64,000 nucleotides of DNA from Lamellibrachia columna (GCA_963662155.1 OY759265.1:61975024-62039023), one strand, 5' to 3'; positions 1 to 13,100 are shown, counted from the stretch's first letter. The notes: a model not told the origin generated them from the sequence alone. Made by a program: numbers and translations.

Positions 1-700
1 AAACAGACCTGATTATTATTGGCACTAAGCAACAACGAAATATGGCCATCAGCCACTTTCCAGTTAAACTGCCTGGCAATGATTAATTCCCATCAGATAC
101 TGTTCGTAATCTAGGTGTTGTCTTTGACAATGACTTAAACTTTCGCCAGCATTTTTCTCAAGTATGCAAATCCTGTTTCTCCGTTGAACTTGGCGTCGCA
201 TATCTATATTTACGGCTAAAACAATATCAGCAGCTCTAATCAGTAGCCGCCTTGACTGTTGTAATTCACTACTAAATAACATTGCTAAAAGAGACTTGGC
301 AAAACTCCAACGACTACAAAATTGTCTGGCACGTGTGGTACCCAGGACGCCTCGGTTTACACCATCACTACCACTACTTAAACAGTTACACTGGTTTCCT
401 GTTACTTATCGAATTAATTTTAAGTTGTCCACGCGTACATATCGTGCTCTATCTACACAACAACCACCCTACTTGGCTAGTCTCCTGCATCTTTCCAATA
501 TCCGTAGACAGCTTAAATCATCAATTTCACAACAACTTAGTGTGCCTAAAACAAAACTTAGTTTGGGCAAATGTGCTTACTCCGTCGCTACATTTAGGGT
601 CTGGAGTGATTTCCCCATCACTTTGAAGACATCTGAAATTATAGCTATCTTCGGAAAAAACTGAAGACATATTTATCCAAATTGCATTTCACCATAAATC
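1..700 (+). mobile_element. LINE 3' fragment, reverse-transcriptase C-terminus (copy 1)
   Basis: Decayed C-terminal end of a non-LTR retrotransposon, cut by the window edge. Conceptual translation gives the typical LINE tail: NLGVVFDNDLNF, then LHWFPVTYRINFK, then FRVWSDFPITLK shortly before the end. Stop codons and frame changes break it. The same fragment lies at 15590-16350 and, shortened, at 37915-38190. Each time it sits just downstream (leftward) of a dioxygenase exon 4, so it travelled with the tandem duplication. CR1/Jockey-like is a tentative clade. Confidence 0.75.
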
Positions 701-1650
701 TTCTGTTGTCGCTCGTTTTGTTGCGGCTCTGAGCTCAGGTTCCTGAGGATACTGTCAGCCACATTTGCGGTTCATCTGAATGCGGCATGAATTTGACATA
801 ATTTCATTCCAACTAATATGTTTGATTATACTTAACGATTGAATATGTTATCCATAATTATATTAGGCTGATTACACTGTTATTATAGCGAGATCCAAAA
901 AATTTAATAATATCAAAACAATCACCCAGCCTCCGTCGCTTATGACACTGTTATGTCATCTAGGGATGATTCTAATGTAATCGGAACGTCTTCACAGTTA
1001 GTCATTTCGTGACGTCGCAGCCGACGTCAAAAAGGCGTCTCTGCGATTCCTCACTCTCCACATGTCTGGTAACGTCGGAATGTGACGTAACTGAGACGGA
1101 ACAGGTGACGTATCTGCTACGTAAATGTTACGTTACATTCTTACATAAGTTGTGTAATCTGCAAACATGGAAGTCAGGTTGTCTAATCTCATGGAATATC
1201 GGTAACAAACAATTAGATTTGTGAAGATTAGCATTTTAATGCAGTTAATTTTTTAAGCACATAGTTGTGTTCGTGAAACATTTTCATCAAGTTGGTAGAT
1301 ATATTTGAACAACGATTTTTTTTATAAACTCAGCTATTGAGTAAGTTATCTCAATAGCTGTGCTTAGAAGAAAACATATTTGGTAGTTGTGATTAGTGAA
1401 AGGCGCCGCAAATACTGTCGGAAACAGTGCATCTGAATCCGGCCGGAATTTGACATGATTTGATTTCAACTAATATATGTGATTCTACTTAACAATTTAT
1501 TATGTTATCCGTAATTATGTTAGGCTGAGTATACTGTTATTATAGCGAGATCCAAAAACTTGAATAATATATCAAAGCAATCACTCATACTCCGTCGCTT
1601 ATGACACTGTTGTATGAGCTAGGGACGATTCTAATATAATCGGAACGTCT
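701..1650. other. Duplicated non-coding 3' flank of copy A
   Basis: No gene seen. AT-rich DNA that recurs before exon 4 of each dioxygenase copy (about 9520-10178, 16400-17165 and 38200-39099). It includes an internally repeated block: the 'gcgagatccaaaaa' segment appears at about 890 and again at about 1545. It therefore belongs to the tandem unit and probably holds the 3' untranslated and intergenic part of the gene. Confidence 0.6.
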
Positions 1651-3619
1651 TCACACTTCGTCCTTTCCTTGTAGGAACATGGGTTCCTTAGGGATGGGAA
1701 CGTCGTAGTTCTTGGTGGGAGGTTTTGTGCCCTTGATCGTCGTCCGATGCAGCACATGAAGGCCGATCTCGCTCGGAGGTAGCTGTGATCCTTCGCCGGC
1801 CACGTGCGCAACCGACAGGTTGTCAGACATGATGAAATCACCCTCCTCCCTCCACTGCAACAGTTCACACATTAATCACATAAGATATAGCTCACACCTG
1901 CAGCCTCTCTATGCTTAGACAAATGGGGGGACAAATTCCAAAATTGTTCATTTGATGCCGACTAAATTATATTAATCTAGCGAATAATATTCATGGAAAC
2001 TGAAAAAGAAGATGCTAATTACGATATGATATTCACCTGTTTCTCCTCAGTCCATCATATGTACAGTACGCTATGCACAAACAGTTGGTGTGTATCAGTG
2101 TATGCAATATAAACATTATAACATTGTGGCTGTTGGTGCTGCACATTCATAGGTTTACTGCAACCATCACATTTATCGTACGTTTTGCATACAGAGAGCA
2201 CCGGGTACACATTCGTCCGGTATCGAACCCCAACAACGGACACCAATGTCGGAGCGACGACACACAAAAAAGGAACTGCCTAGAAGTTTCAGCAACAAGT
2301 GTGAACGACCGAACTCTGTGCTACGTGGGAACCAGACACATCCACCGCAACATCACAAGTTCAGACAAGACCGACGAGGACACGATACCCACCACGCTGG
2401 ACAAATGACTATAATTATCATGGACTTATAATCGACCAATCAGTGTGTACAGAAAGTAACTCGATGCTACCCCAATTTGAGATGTACGAACATCCGCTCC
2501 AGTAAAGGTGCGTTTTGACAACATGACTTGTTAACACTACTTGTGATGTGGCCCCAATGCGTGTGTGCAATATTCTTGTTTCGATGTACACACGCTTGTG
2601 TATGCAACGTTGAATTGTGTATTGTGCACATGGGTCAATTACACATTTGTACATACGCCACGCCAAAGCCATTATTGGAGGTGGATAATAGGTTAATGTG
2701 CATAGTCACGTAACTATTATCTTCCGCTCAAGTCACAATTGATACACCCATTCTGTTCTAAACGAAATAAGGATACATCAATGCGATTTCTAGTGTTCTA
2801 ACATCACAGTACTTCAAGTTTAGATAGTCAGCATCGCCTTACAGTTCTCAACGACTTGCCTAATGTCTATCGCCATGTTGAGCCAGTAAAGACTCTCATA
2901 TTCTTCGTAGATTACTTTCCTTATCTAGATGTGATCTGTGAACACATTCTTTAGTGTGTTTTTGCATTCCCTCTGGAACTACGGCACCTCGTCCACTGGA
3001 TGGTAGCCCATCGTGAACTGGCGTCACATCCAAAGACCAATTAGCGAGTATTGGTCTCTGGGTCGTAAGTTTCGTAACCTCCGCCATCACTCTGTCTTGC
3101 TCGTTGGTCCACTGTCATAACAGGGTGGGTTAGTCTCCTGCTAGGTTCCTTGGCATCAGACAGGCCAGACATGAACTAAAATAGGTTTCACACAGTTCCT
3201 TCTGGTCTCTGTGCTCCTTTCACAACAGCTGGGTTGCTAATCTTAAAGATTGTCTCTGTCTTCTTTTTGCCAAGTTTCAAAGCTTCCTTTTCCTCACCGT
3301 GTTCTATTTCTTTCGTTCTGAACTGGAAGTTCTTTCTGTTTAGCTTGACGCCTGTTTTGCATCTTTGGAGCAACAGTCTCAGATAATCCATTCTTAACTA
3401 GGAAGTCCACCATTCTCTAATTAATTTTTTTTATAAATAGCATATTATTGATAGTACACTTTTAAGTAAGTGTGCCAAATTTACTTCGTTATATCTCGGA
3501 CATATGTCCCCTCCCCTGACGAAAATTGTAAACATAAAGAGTCTATATCTAACACTGACACCTACCTTGTGTGAGTACTGGATAGCGCCGTCCTTAGTAA
3601 ACTCGTGTTCTATTTCCCG
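1651..3619 (-). pseudogene. Dioxygenase copy A, 5'-truncated TauD-like gene remnant
   Basis: Only the 3' part of the gene survives. Exon 4 (1854 down to 1651, 204 nt) is intact and encodes the W-x-E-E-G-D-F-I-M-S-D-N strand, the distal iron-ligand histidine (VAHVAG) and the LHRTTI segment that holds the 2-oxoglutarate-binding arginine. Exon 3 is cut: its 3' end with donor is at 3566, but homology to the other copies stops at 3619, where unrelated LINE and satellite DNA begins. Exons 1 and 2 are absent. Exon 4 also differs from B, C and D at two notable places: IGLRVLH is IGLHVLH, and the terminal KDEL is KDEV. The intron between the exons (1855-3565) is the short type and keeps the empty target site AACAGT (3372-3377) of the foldback insertion seen in C and D. 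Almost certainly non-functional. Confidence 0.85.
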
Positions 3620-3649
3620 TTGGCGTTGACAGAACAACAACAACAACAG

Positions 3650-4022
3650 AAGTGTGTGAGAATAACTGGGTTCGGCGTATAACAAGAACAAAGAGGGTGG
3701 ACAGAAGAAGGATGAACGACTTATGGAAAGAGGTCGGGATGCAATGCAGCCTAACAGGAAGATTGGTGAGAAGCAGGATAAGATGGGCAGGCCACTTGGT
3801 AAGAATGGATGCAAGCAAAATAGCAAAGAGAGCAGAGGTGGAAAAACATCAAAGACGCAGGAAAAGGGGAAGGCCACAGTTGAGATGGGAGGACTGCGTG
3901 AGGAGGGACATGAGAAGATCGGGGGAGGATGAAAGATGGAGAGAGGAAGCGGCAGACAGAAAGAGTGGCTCGACAATATTTTATCTGACCCTCATCCCTG
4001 TACAGCAGGGAACAAGGAGGAA
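3650..4022 (+). mobile_element. LINE 3' fragment (KRVDRRRMNDL / [12 protein letters not shown] type)
   Basis: Translation of the plus strand gives a well-known non-LTR retrotransposon tail: [52 protein letters not shown] and a final dx-Arg segment. It is 5'-truncated and lacks the catalytic reverse-transcriptase core. It lies at the point where dioxygenase copy A is broken and runs directly into a CA-type microsatellite at its 3' end, as such tails often do. Clade uncertain. Confidence 0.8.
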
Positions 4023-4025
4023 GAG

Positions 4026-4301
<276 letters not shown>

Positions 4302-4449
4302 GTGAATATGGCATAAAGGCATGCAACGTCCAAAAATAGCCTTTTTGACTTTTGTGACCCTGACAATTACCTTCAAATTCAAAACAATCGAGGGTGGCGT
4401 GTATCCACACCGTTCCCCCCAGCCTTTGAATGATTGGTCTAGCACGGAT

Positions 4450-4853
4450 TCCTGCTATTAACAAACAATGCCATCAAAAGTGTAAAATCCCACGTTGGCT
4501 ATAAGCAACCACCGCCCAGTCAGCCACTTATCACAACTCTCAAAGAAAATTGAAAAGGTGGTGACAACCAGATTGAATGCTCACTTGACTGATCCATTTT
4601 AATCGGCATGCAAAAGAAGTCACTCGACCGAGACGAGACTGAGTGGTAAATAAAATAACGACGGCCATTGACCGTCGGCAAGGATCTATCGTTGTGCTGA
4701 TCGACCTAAGCGTCACTTGCCTAAGCGCCACTTTCGACCCCATTGTCTACAACGACGCTACTTTCTTGTCGGAGTTGCATTACGCTTGGTTGGAGACCTA
4801 CCTTTGTGATCGCAAGCAAAGTGTGGTTGTTGGTAGTGCAACTTCCAGCTGTA

Positions 4854-4856
<3 letters not shown>
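4450..4856 (+). mobile_element. LINE reverse-transcriptase fragment with frameshifts
   Basis: Reverse-transcriptase fingers/palm sequence split over several frames: a region reading like NxRPVSHLSxLSKxIEKVVTTRLNAHL, then a track ending TAIDRRQGSIVVLIDLS, then YLCDRKQSVVVGSATSS. No intact catalytic centre is visible. The fragment ends exactly where the TG/TGTGCG microsatellite begins. Preceded at 4299-4449 by unassigned DNA. Confidence 0.75.
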
Positions 4857-4895
<39 letters not shown>

Positions 4896-5264
4896 GCGTG
4901 TGCGTGTGCGTGTGCGTGTGCGTGTGCGTGTGCGTGTGCGTGTGCGTGTGCGTGTGCGTGTGCGTGTGCGTGTGCGTGTGCGTGTGCGTGTGCGCGTGCG
5001 CGTGCGCGTGCGCGTGCGCGTGCGCGTGCGCGTGCGCGTGCGCGTGCGCGTGCGCGTGCGCGTGCGCGTGCGCGTGCGCGTGCGCGTGCGCGTGCGCGTG
5101 CGCGTGCGCGTGCGCGTGCGCGTGCGCGTGCGCGTGTGCGTGTGCGTGTGCGTGTGCGTGTGCGTGTGCGTGTGCGTGTGCGTGTGCGTGTGCGTGTGCG
5201 TGTGCGTGTGCGTGTGCGTGTGCGTGTGCGTGTGCGTGTGCGTGTGCGTGTGCGTGTGCGTGTG
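4855..5264. repeat. Structured (TG)n / (TGTGCG)n / (TGCGCG)n microsatellite
   Basis: About 410 bp, organised in zones: pure TG at the left edge, then TGTGCG hexamers, a central TGCGCG zone (about 4990-5130), and TGTGCG again to the right edge. The zoning is nearly symmetric. Alternating purine-pyrimidine throughout, so it can adopt Z-DNA. Reading frames through it are repeat artefacts. Confidence 0.97.
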
Positions 5265-5640
5265 CTTCGGAAAATTATATTATTATTTTACACTGCAGTA
5301 TGTTGATATTTATAACACAGTTTTACAGTTATGAGTTAATCCAGTAAGTTTTCGTATTTGTTTAGTATCATTTCATGAGTTAAGACGTAGTCATATAGAG
5401 AAATCAAATAACAAATATTTTTATAATAGACAATAGTAGTAATATTATTGTCTGAACACGTAGTATAACATTACGTTACATTCAAATCGCACGTAGGGCT
5501 CCAAGTAGCCTCGTAAAGACCGCGGCGGCTCTTCCCCGGACAACAGCCTCGGCTGGCTGGCTAGACTATGTGCGGGTTAACTGCCTCAGGGCAACGAACT
5601 GTGGACGTCTACCCATTAAAATGCATGACGCACATGCGTG
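5265..5640. other. Unassigned AT-rich DNA
   Basis: About 375 bp between a microsatellite and a minisatellite. I see no gene, RNA or element in it. Confidence 0.5.
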
Positions 5641-5645
5641 GCAGA

Positions 5646-6455
5646 GAATGTATAGGACAGCATGGATGTGTACAGAGCATGTAAAGGGCAGCAGGGATGT
5701 GTTCAGAGCATGTACAGGGCAGCATGGATGTGTACAGAGCATTTACAGGGCAGCATGGATGTGTACAGAGCATGTACAGGGCAGCAGGGATGTGTGCAGA
5801 GCATTTACAGGGCAGCAGGGATGTGTGCAGAGCATGTACAGGGCAGCAGGGATGTGTGCAGAGCATTTACAGGGCAGCATGGATGTGTACAGAGCATGTA
5901 CAGGGCAGCAGGGATGTGTGCAGAGCATTTACAGGGCAGCAGGGATGTGTACAGAGCATTTACAGGGCAGCATGGATGTGTACAGAGCATTTACAGGGCA
6001 GCATGGATGTGTACAGAGCTTGTACAGGACAGCATGGATGTGTACAGAGCATGTACAGGGCAGCAGGGATGTGTACAGAGCATGTACAGCGCAGTATGGA
6101 TGTGTACAGAGCATGTACAGGACAGCATGGATGTGTACAGAGCATGTACAGGACAGCAGGGATGTGTACAGAGCATGTACAGAACAGCAGGGATGTGTAC
6201 AGAGCATGTACAGGACAGCATGGATGTGTACAGAGCATGTACAGCGCAGTATGGATGTGTACAGAGCATTTACAGCGCAGTATGGATGTGTACAGAGCAT
6301 GTACAGGACAGCAGGGATGTGTACAGAGCATGTACAGGGCAGCATGGATGTGTACAGAGCTTGTACAGGGAAGCAGGTATGTGTACAGAGCATGTACAGA
6401 ACAGCAGGGATGTGTACAGAGCATGTACAGGGCAGCATGGATGTTTACAGAACAC
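5646..6455. repeat. 31-bp minisatellite, about 26 units
   Basis: Tandem repeat of a 31-bp unit containing GGATGTGTACAGAGCAT and GTACAGGGCAGCA. Variant positions (CATGG/CAGGG; GCATGT/GCATTT; GGGCAG/GGACAG/GCGCAG) are mixed along the array. Because 31 leaves remainder 1 on division by 3 and the unit lacks stops in any frame, most frames stay open for hundreds of bases. This explains the overlapping 150-300 residue Cys-rich frames and is not evidence of a protein. Confidence 0.95.
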
Positions 6456-6539
6456 GGCTGGCCACTGCCTGCAGTCGGTCTCCCCTCTAGTCGTCTCAGC
6501 CAAACTGAGCCACTAGATAAAGGGGGCTAGACCAAGTGT

Positions 6540-9140
6540 GTGGGATAGACTGCTGGTCTGATCACAGAATGATAAGAAGCCAAATGTGCCTCAATGTACA
6601 ACCCAGCTGGCACAGATGTAGAGCAAAACCACAGAAAAAGCTTGATGTTGCAAAACTCAAGTAACCAACCGTTCAACAGCAACTAACGGAAAAACTTAAC
6701 ACCATATTCGAGGAAGATATCGAACCAGCACCAGATGCTGATATTGAATGGGCACGTCTGATAGATTCCCTATATGGAGCAGCCCATGAAATACTAGGTG
6801 TTACCCAGCGTAAGCACAGAGACTGGTTCGACGAAAATGACACAAGGCAATGAACATCCTCGACAACGTGTACACTTCACATCTCACATGGATCAACGAC
6901 ACAGAGGCAATGAACATCCTCGACAACGTGTACACTTCACATCTCACATGGATAAACGACACAGAGGCAATGAACATCCTCGACAACATGTACACTTCAC
7001 ATCTCGCATGGATCAACGACACAGAGGCAATGAACATCCTCGACAACGTGTACACTTCACATCTCACATGGATCAACGACACAGAGGCAATGAACATCCT
7101 CGACAACGTGTACACTTCACATCTCGCAGGGATAAATGACACAGAGGCAATGAACATCCTCGACAACGTGTACACTTCACATCTCGCAGGGATAAACGAC
7201 AAGAATTCGCCATCGAAAGCAACATCATATCGCCACGAAACGTTTCTATGATGGCCTCAAAGCAGTGTATGGGAACCAGTCATGTGGGGTGACACCACTC
7301 ATGAGTGCCGACGGAACAACACGTTTTACAGATCGAAGTGACATTCTCAAACGATGGGCTGAACATTTTAATGATGTGCTAAACCGACCATCAACCATCT
7401 CATTGGCAGCATTCGATTAAGTAACACAACATCCAATCATCCATCAACTGGAAGCACGTCCAAATATCGCAGAAACCACTCAAGCGATAAAGAAACTGAC
7501 AAGGGGAAAAGCTGCGGGTTCAGATGCAATTGCTGCAGAAATATACAAACAAACAGGAATAAACCTCACTAAACGACTTGTCCTACTCTTCACCATCATC
7601 TGGGACAGCAGATCCGTCCCGCGGGACTTCAAAGCCGCATCGCTTGTACATATCTACAAGCGAAAGGATGACAGAGCCATCTGCGACAACCACCGTGGCA
7701 TATCCCTACTATGCATAGCTGGTAAAATACTCGCCCGGATTATGTTAAATCGGTTGGCACACCATATAGCCGACAATGTCCTACCAGAGAGTCAATGTGG
7801 CTTCCGGGCAGGACGTGGTACTACTGACATGATTTTCGCATTGCGACAAATACAAGAAAAGTGTCGCGAACAAAACCAAGACATCTACACGGTCTTCATA
7901 GACCTTACCAAGGCTTTTGATTCAGTCAACAGAACAGGGCTGTGGAAACTGTTAGCAAAAGTTGGTTGTCCAGACACCTTCGTTGACGTAATACGGTCCT
8001 TCCACGATGCTATGATGGCCAGAGTGCAAGACCAAGGGACACAATCAGATGCGTTTATTGTATCAAATGGCACCAAACAGGGTTGCATGATGGCGCCAAT
8101 GCTGTTCTCAATTATATTTTTCATCATGCTCCAACATATTCAAACTACAGCGCCTGAAAGCCAAGACCAAGACTACATAACTACTTGTCCGAGACCTGCT
8201 GTTTGCTGATGACTGTGCACTCATTGCACACTCAATCAACGATATAAAGAGAATCACGTACTCTTTTCCTAAAGCAGCCCGCCGATTTGGACTCACAGTC
8301 AGTCTAAAGAAAACGGAAGTTATGTTCCAACCAAAGCCTGGCAACAACCACGTAGCTACAAATATTACTATTGACAACGTCCCCTTGAATGTCGTGGATA
8401 AATTCACCTTACTGGGATTACGTTATCCGAAAATGCAATGATTGATGATGACATCTCTGCCCGTCTTCGAAAAGTAAGTGCTTCTTTCGGCAGACTAACC
8501 AAGCGCCTCTGGAATGAACGTGGCATATGCACGAAGTTCAACATGTGTTGTGCCGTCGTCCTTACAACCCTGCTCTACGGATGTGAGGCATAGACCCCGT
8601 ACCGACGACATATCAGACGACTAGACCAGTTTCACATGCGCTGCCTACGACAGATAGCAGGCATCAAATGGCAAGATATGCTGCCAAACACTGAAGTACT
8701 AGAACAATGCGGAACATGGCGAATCGAGTTCCACATCAAACGAGAACAACTCCGATGGTCTGGTCACCAGGTCCGTATGAATGATGACCGCATACCCAAG
8801 GCTTTGTTCTATGGCAAACCGAAAACCGGTTGCCGAACAAGAGGCGGCCAAAGAAAAAGATACAAAGGCGTAATAAAATCAACGCTGAAGTCCTGCTCCA
8901 TCCCTCTTAACACGTGGGAAACGACAGCAACAAATCGCCCTCTCTGGCGTCACACTTGCCACACCGTTCAACAGGACTTCGAACAGAAACGACTACAAAT
9001 AATCAAAGACCGGAGAACACAGCGGAAGAATGGTCAACCTCCCCACCTGCGATCATATATGACTGTACTGTCTGTGAACACCAATGCGCTTCGCGCATCG
9101 GCTTGCACAGTCACCAGAGAAAGCACAACTGACTCGGGAC
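6540..9140 (+). mobile_element. Decayed non-LTR retrotransposon (endonuclease end to C-terminal zinc finger)
   Basis: A nearly contiguous LINE polyprotein remnant spread over several frames. In order: the end of the endonuclease domain (DCWSDHRMIRSQ, about 6550); the linker with RDWFDEND (about 6820); a 60-bp internal repeat; the reverse transcriptase from GLKAVYGNQSCGV (about 7250) through TRGKAAGSDAIAAE, QCGFRAGRGTTDMIF, FIDLTKAFDSVNR and NGTKQGCMMAPMLFS to LLFADDCAL (about 8205, containing the F-A-D-D catalytic motif); the thumb/C-terminal part (CLRQIAGIKWQDMLP, LRWSGHQVRMNDDR); and a C2H2 finger reading CTVCEHQC...HSHQRKH near 9065-9130. In-frame stops at about 7418 and near 8440 plus frameshifts show it is dead. 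RTE/BovB-like by appearance, clade tentative. Confidence 0.85.
6845..7203 (+). repeat. 60-bp tandem repeat, six units, inside the LINE
   Basis: Six direct copies of a 60-bp unit starting ATGAACATCCTCGACAACGT. The period is a multiple of three, so one frame reads a 20-residue repeat (MNILDNVYTSHLTWINDTEA type) six times. The unit matches the linker that follows DWFDEND in this LINE family, so it is an in-frame amplification of retrotransposon sequence. Units differ by only a few bases (ACATGG/GCATGG/GCAGGG). Confidence 0.93.
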
Positions 9141-9520
9141 GAGATCCGTCGTTCGACGGCTCACTCCATCCAAAGTGTCGTAAGAAATACGTGGAAAACC
9201 GACGCACTGTTAAACCCGCCATGCACATATCGAATCTTCCGTTGCCAACATGCTGGCGACTACTTTTTCAGTTCGCAACTCAATGCAGTCATTATGTGTA
9301 TATTCTCCACCAACAGTAGACAACACCTTTTGTGCACATCTGGCATCTAAAAAATCGACCGGCCAACGATCGGCCGATGGTTAGTTGCCACGTATTTGTC
9401 GACAAACAAATTGTTGGCGACTAAAAGTCGATATGTGCATGATGGGCTTGACGTTACTTTATGACGTGAAAATGCATGACTCATTGCGACGTACATTTGT
9501 GTCGTCGATGAGACATCACA
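9141..9520. other. Unassigned DNA left of dioxygenase unit B
   Basis: Follows the LINE zinc-finger region. Homology to the tandem unit resumes near 9520 (the TCATTTCGTGACGTCGCAG block, also at about 1000). Nothing else recognised. Confidence 0.4.
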
Positions 9521-10178
9521 GTAACTCATTTCGTGACGTCGCAGGCGACGTCACAAAGGCGTCTCTGCGAGTCCTCACTCTCCACATGGCTGGTACGTCG
9601 TAATGTGGCGAAACTGAGACGGAACAGGTGACGTATCTGCTACGTAAATGTGACGTTGCATTCTTACCTGAGTTGTGTCATCTGCAAACATGGAGGTCAG
9701 GTTGTCTATGTATCATGGGATATCGCTAACAAACAATTTGATTTGTGACGATTAGCAATTTAATGCAGCACATTTTTAAGCACATAGTTGTGTTCGCGAA
9801 ACATTTTCATCGAGTTGGTAGATATATTTGAATAACGATTTTTTCTAAACACAACTATTGAGTAAGTTATCTCAATAGTTGTGCTTGGAAGAAAACATAT
9901 TTGGATAGTTGTGATTAGTGAAAGGCGCCGCAAATACTGTCGGAAACATTTGCGGTGCATCTGAATAAGGTAGGAATTTGACATGATTTCATTCCAACTA
10001 ATATATGTGATTCTACTTAACAATTGATTATGTTATGCGTAATTATGTTAGGCTGAGTACTCTGTTATTAAAGCGAGATCCAAAAACTTGAATAATATAT
10101 CAAAGCCATCACTCAGACTCCGTCGCTTATGACACTGTTGTATCAGCTAAGGACGATTCTAATATAATCGGAACGTCT

Positions 10179-13100
10179 TCACAGTTCGTCTTTTCCTCGT
10201 AGGAACATGGGTTCCTTAGGGATGGGAACGTCGTAGTTCTTGGTGGGAGGTTTTGTGCCCTTGATCGTCGTCCGATGCAGCACACGAAGGCCGATCTCGC
10301 TAGGAGGGAGCTGTGATCCTTCGCCGGCCACGTGTGCAACCGACAGGTTGTCAGACATGATGAAATCACCCTCCTCCTTCCACTGCAACAGTTCACACAT
10401 TAATCACATGATATATAGTTCAAACTTGCAGCCTGTCTATGCTTAGACAAATGGGGGGACAAATTCCAAAATTGTTCGTTTGATGCCGACTAAATTATAT
10501 TAATCTAGCGATTAATATTCATGGAAACTGAAAAAGAAGATGCTAATTACGATATGATATTCACCTGTTTCTCCTCAGTCCATTATATGAACAGTACGCT
10601 ATGCACAGACAGTTGGTGGGTATCAGTGCATGCAATATCAACATTATATGAACAGTACGCTATGCACAGACAGTTGGTGTGTATCAGTGCATGCAATATC
10701 AACATTATATGAACAGTACGCTATGCACAGACAGTTGGTGGGTATCAGTGCATGCAATATCAACATTATAACATTGTGGCTGTTGTTGCTGCACATTCAT
10801 AGGTTTACTGCAACCATCACATTTATCGTACGTTTTGCATACAGAGAGCACCGGGTACACATTCGTCCGGTATCGAACCCCGACAACGGACACCAATGTC
10901 GGAGCGACGACACACAAAAAAGGAACTGCCTAGAAGTTTCAGCAACAAGTGTGAACGACCGAACTCTGTGCTACGTGGGAACCAGACACATCCACCGCAA
11001 CATCACAAGTTCAGACAAGACCGACGAGGACACGATACCCACCACGCTGGACAAATGACTATAATTATCATGGACTTATAATCGACCAATCAGTGTGTAC
11101 AGAAAGTAACTCGATGCTACCCCAATTTGAGATGTACGAACATCCGCTCCAGTAAAGGTGCGTTTTGACAACATGACTTGTTAACACTACTTGTGATATG
11201 GCCCCAATGAGTGTGTGCAATATTCTTGTTTCGATGTACACACACTTGTGTATGCATCGTTGAATTGTGTATTGTGCACATGGGTCAATTACACACTTGT
11301 ACATACGCCACGCCAAAGCCATTATTGGAGGTGGATAATAGGTTAATGTGCATAGTCACGTAACTATTATCTTCCGCTCAAGTCACAATTGATACACCCA
11401 TTCTGTTCTAAACGAAATAAGGATACATCAGTGCGATTTCTAGTGTTCTAACATCACAGTACTTCAAGTTTAGATAGTCAGCATCGCCTTCCAGTTCTCA
11501 ACGACTAGCCTAATGTCTATCGCCATGTTGAGCCAGTAAAGACTCTCATATTCTTCGTAGATTACTTTCCTCATCTAGATGTGATCTGTGAACACATTCT
11601 TTAGTGTGTTTTTGCATTCCCTCTGGAACTACGGCACCTCGTCCACTGGATGGTAGCTCATCGTGAACTGGCGTCACATCCAAAGACCAATTAGCGAGTA
11701 TTGGTCTCTGGGTCGTAAGTTTCGTAACCTCCGCCATCACTCCGTCTTGCTCGTTGGTCCACTGTCATAACAGGGTGGGTTTGTCTCCTGCTAGGTTCCT
11801 TGGCATCAGACAGGCCAGACATGAACTAGAATAGGTTTCACACATTTCCTTCTCGTCTCTGTGCTCCTTTCACAACAGCTGGGTTGCTAATCATAAAGAT
11901 TGTCTCTGTCTTCTTTTTGCCAAGTTTCAAAGCTTCCTTTTCGTCACCGTGTCCTATTTCTTTCGTTCTGAACTGGAAGTTCTTTCTGTTTAGCTTGACG
12001 CCTGTTTTGCATCTTTGGAGCAACAGTCTCAGATAATCCATTCTTAACTAGGAAGTCCACCATTCTCTAATTAATTTTTTTAATAAATAGCATATTATTG
12101 ATATTACACTTTTAAGTAAGTGTGCCAAATTTGCTTTGTTATATCTCGGACATATATCCCCTCCTCTGACGAGAAAAGGTGCAATTGTAAACATAAAGAG
12201 TCTATATCTAACACTGACACCTACCTTGTGTGAGTACTGGATAGAGCCGTCCTTAGTAAACTCGTGTTCTATTTCCCGGAGAATGGCTGCTGTCTCGTTG
12301 TCGTCTGTGATCCGAGCTACCGGTGTTCCGTAATCCCAGATCAAATGCTTCATGTAGGCCGTTGAGAGGTGAAAGCACAAAGTCTGAAGAATCGAACATG
12401 TTAATTAATGCAGGAGGCAATCTCTGGAAATCTTGAAAGTGTTATTGGCAGTGAAGCTCGCCATACTCCAGTTAGGAATTAGTTACACTCACAGGCATAA
12501 CTCTGTGGTTACACTAGAACTCATGTCAGTGCGGCAAGACACCATTTCCTCTATTTCGTACAGTTCTTATGTTCTAGCCCCCAGATATGTCACAGGAATT
12601 AGAGACATTGGAGTGAAAAGGAACAGTCTCCCCTGCCGGTACAAAGAATCTCTATAGAAAATACTCCTGCAAGCCCACGCTGGATAACCCAATACCAACG
12701 TCAACTTGTAGAAAAATTACAGAATGCAACAAATGGAAAAATATATTAAAGCAAACTTCATTCGGTAATTGTTGGTTCAATCGTTGTAGTGCCCAGTCGA
12801 AACCCACCTTCTCGTCAGTGGCTGGGTGGGAGTAGATGACAGGGTGAATAGCTTTAGTCTGTGATATCGTGGCCATCCACAGTCGCTCCCATCGCTGCAG
12901 CTGTTCCGTCGACAGACCCTCAATCACCTCCCTTATGGGCGCAAACACTGCAGCATAACACAGCACTGGTGACGTCACCATGTCGCAACAGTTATGACGT
13001 AATATTGCCACAGCACAGTCGCGCAGCAGTCTCGCTGACTCAACCAGCATTCGCACATAATTAACAGGTTCGCCGTTTCGTCACACTTTTTTCCGCTGCG

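Noticed and set aside
4643..5347. Long Cys-Val and Cys-Ala rich open frames
   Set aside because: Artefacts of the TG/TGTGCG microsatellite.
5570..6516. About 300-residue Cys-rich repeat protein
   Set aside because: The same array is open in most frames on both strands and the repeat is 31 bp, so the open frame reflects unit composition and not coding selection.
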